DNA of 14,942 nt, taken from the NCBI GenBank assembly GCA_958438955.1, contig CAUBTS010000048.1, forward strand, positions 1-14,942, in the 5' to 3' direction. Positions 14,413-14,942 of the stretch are shown one piece after another (the stretch's first letter is position 1; each line of letters starts with the position of its first letter). Below the pieces are notes generated by a model. The model worked only from the letters and a program-made list of their open reading frames with translations, had not been told where the DNA came from and made no database searches. A program made the translations under genes and the position numbers. This stretch comes from an uncultured Collinsella sp. (lineage in GTDB: Bacteria > Actinomycetota > Coriobacteriia > Coriobacteriales > Coriobacteriaceae).

Positions 14413-14471
14413 TTTATATTCTCTTTATCGCTCATTTTATTCATTTTGAAAATAGCGGAACGGTGAACGGT
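14413..14471 (-). promoter_or_regulatory. Candidate arcC promoter with operator-like repeats
   Basis: On the minus strand TATAAA (14413-14418) is a good -10 candidate in an AT-rich stretch; no good -35 stands at 17 bases. An alternative pair is TTTTCA (14447-14452) and GATAAA (14424-14429), spacing 17. A symmetric ATTTTCAAAAT (14443-14453) and a tandem direct repeat ACCGTTC-ACCGTTC (14458-14471) lie just upstream and look like regulator sites. Which regulator is unknown. The call rests on motif matches only. Confidence 0.35.
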
Positions 14472-14942
14472 CGTTTTTGTCCGCTCAGCGTACAGAACTC
14501 CAGCTCAGACATATCTACGTAATTTACGTGCGACTTTATTTAAATGAAGCGAGGATTATGTCGGATTATGCAAACTACATCTCTGCTAAACACAAAACGG
14601 ACAGCGCAATATCTTACTCGCGCTATACGAGATTCTATGCACTTATAAGTCGAGTATGCACCCCTGCAAAAACAAGGGGCTTTTCATCCAGCAAAAGGAA
14701 TAAAGAAGCGCTCCGAAAAGGCGGCAACAACCACGCCCCCATCCATCCCCAAAGTGGCGCGAGGTTTCGCGGCAAAGCCGCGAAACAGCGAAAGGGACGG
14801 AATACCCGGCCAACTACGTCCTTCATCCGCCCACACAATCCAAGGACGTAGTCGTAGCAGGATCTGAGGGCTGACCTTCGCGGACACTCCGCACTGATAT
14901 TTTCTGTATTGAAGACGTCGATGATGCACCCGTATACCATTG
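14472..14942. other. Non-coding right-hand region with two strong inverted repeats
   Basis: No convincing gene is seen in these ~470 bases; open frames on both strands use rare codons (ATA, AGA, AGG) and show no domain. The left part is AT-rich and contains a perfect 10-base palindrome, ACTTATAAGT (14641-14650). The right part has a 10-bp stem GTTTCGCGGC with a 3-nt loop (14764-14786), and an 11-bp stem ACTACGTCCTT/AAGGACGTAGT with an 18-nt loop (14813-14852). A weak CCCCT/AGGGG hairpin with CTTTT follows on the plus strand (14661-14684). It could hold a small RNA, intergenic repeats or a decayed gene. Confidence 0.4.

Noticed and set aside
14477..14851. A 124-codon plus-strand open frame in the right-hand region
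   Set aside because: It uses many codons rare in the other genes (ATA, AGA, AGG, CGA), runs through a strong hairpin and has no domain. A start at 14559 is no better supported.
14635..14940. Minus-strand open frames in the right-hand region
   Set aside because: They overlap one another in different frames, run through inverted repeats, and show no motif or good ribosome binding site.

Overview
The window looks like chromosomal DNA of a high-GC, gut-type anaerobic actinobacterium of the class Coriobacteriia, with Collinsella as the best guess. The grounds are the strongly G/C-ending codons, purine-rich ribosome binding sites and the gene set (UMF1-family transporter, LytTR two-component systems, carbamate kinase). 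This is inference; no rRNA or marker gene is present to prove it. Twelve protein genes are supported. All are on the minus strand except one.

Layout, left to right. Positions 1-242 are non-coding and end in a strong bidirectional terminator. A YfcE-type phosphodiesterase (243-710) follows. Next comes a three-gene minus-strand unit, read right to left: a GT2-like glycosyltransferase (4123-2936), a LytS-type sensor kinase overlapping it by ATGA (2939-1596), and a LytTR response regulator (1523-807). A second, paralogous kinase/regulator pair (8857-7466 and 7427-6693) is followed without an obvious terminator by a zinc-dependent phospholipase C family protein (6600-5656) and a UMF1/ATG22-like MFS transporter (5554-4295). 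Upstream lies a two-gene unit of an APC amino acid permease (11830-10379) and a metal-dependent amidohydrolase (10247-8970). A divergent plus-strand gene encodes a membrane-anchored C39-like cysteine peptidase (12185-13186). It converges on carbamate kinase arcC (14337-13375) across a REP-like palindromic repeat cluster. The last ~470 bases are non-coding with two stable inverted repeats.

How the genes may work together. The two kinase/regulator pairs are clear paralogues. They lie beside genes that plausibly act on the envelope or transport (glycosyltransferase, phospholipase-like protein, MFS carrier), so they may be envelope- or nutrient-sensing systems. The permease and amidohydrolase look like an uptake-and-hydrolysis pair for a small amide or dipeptide. 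ArcC would make ATP from carbamoyl phosphate. These three share a very strict codon bias that suggests high expression. Intrinsic terminators mark the transcription units clearly, but three of them stand within about 45 bases of the next start codon. That leaves almost no room for ordinary promoters.

No tRNA, rRNA, CRISPR array, insertion sequence or phage gene was seen.
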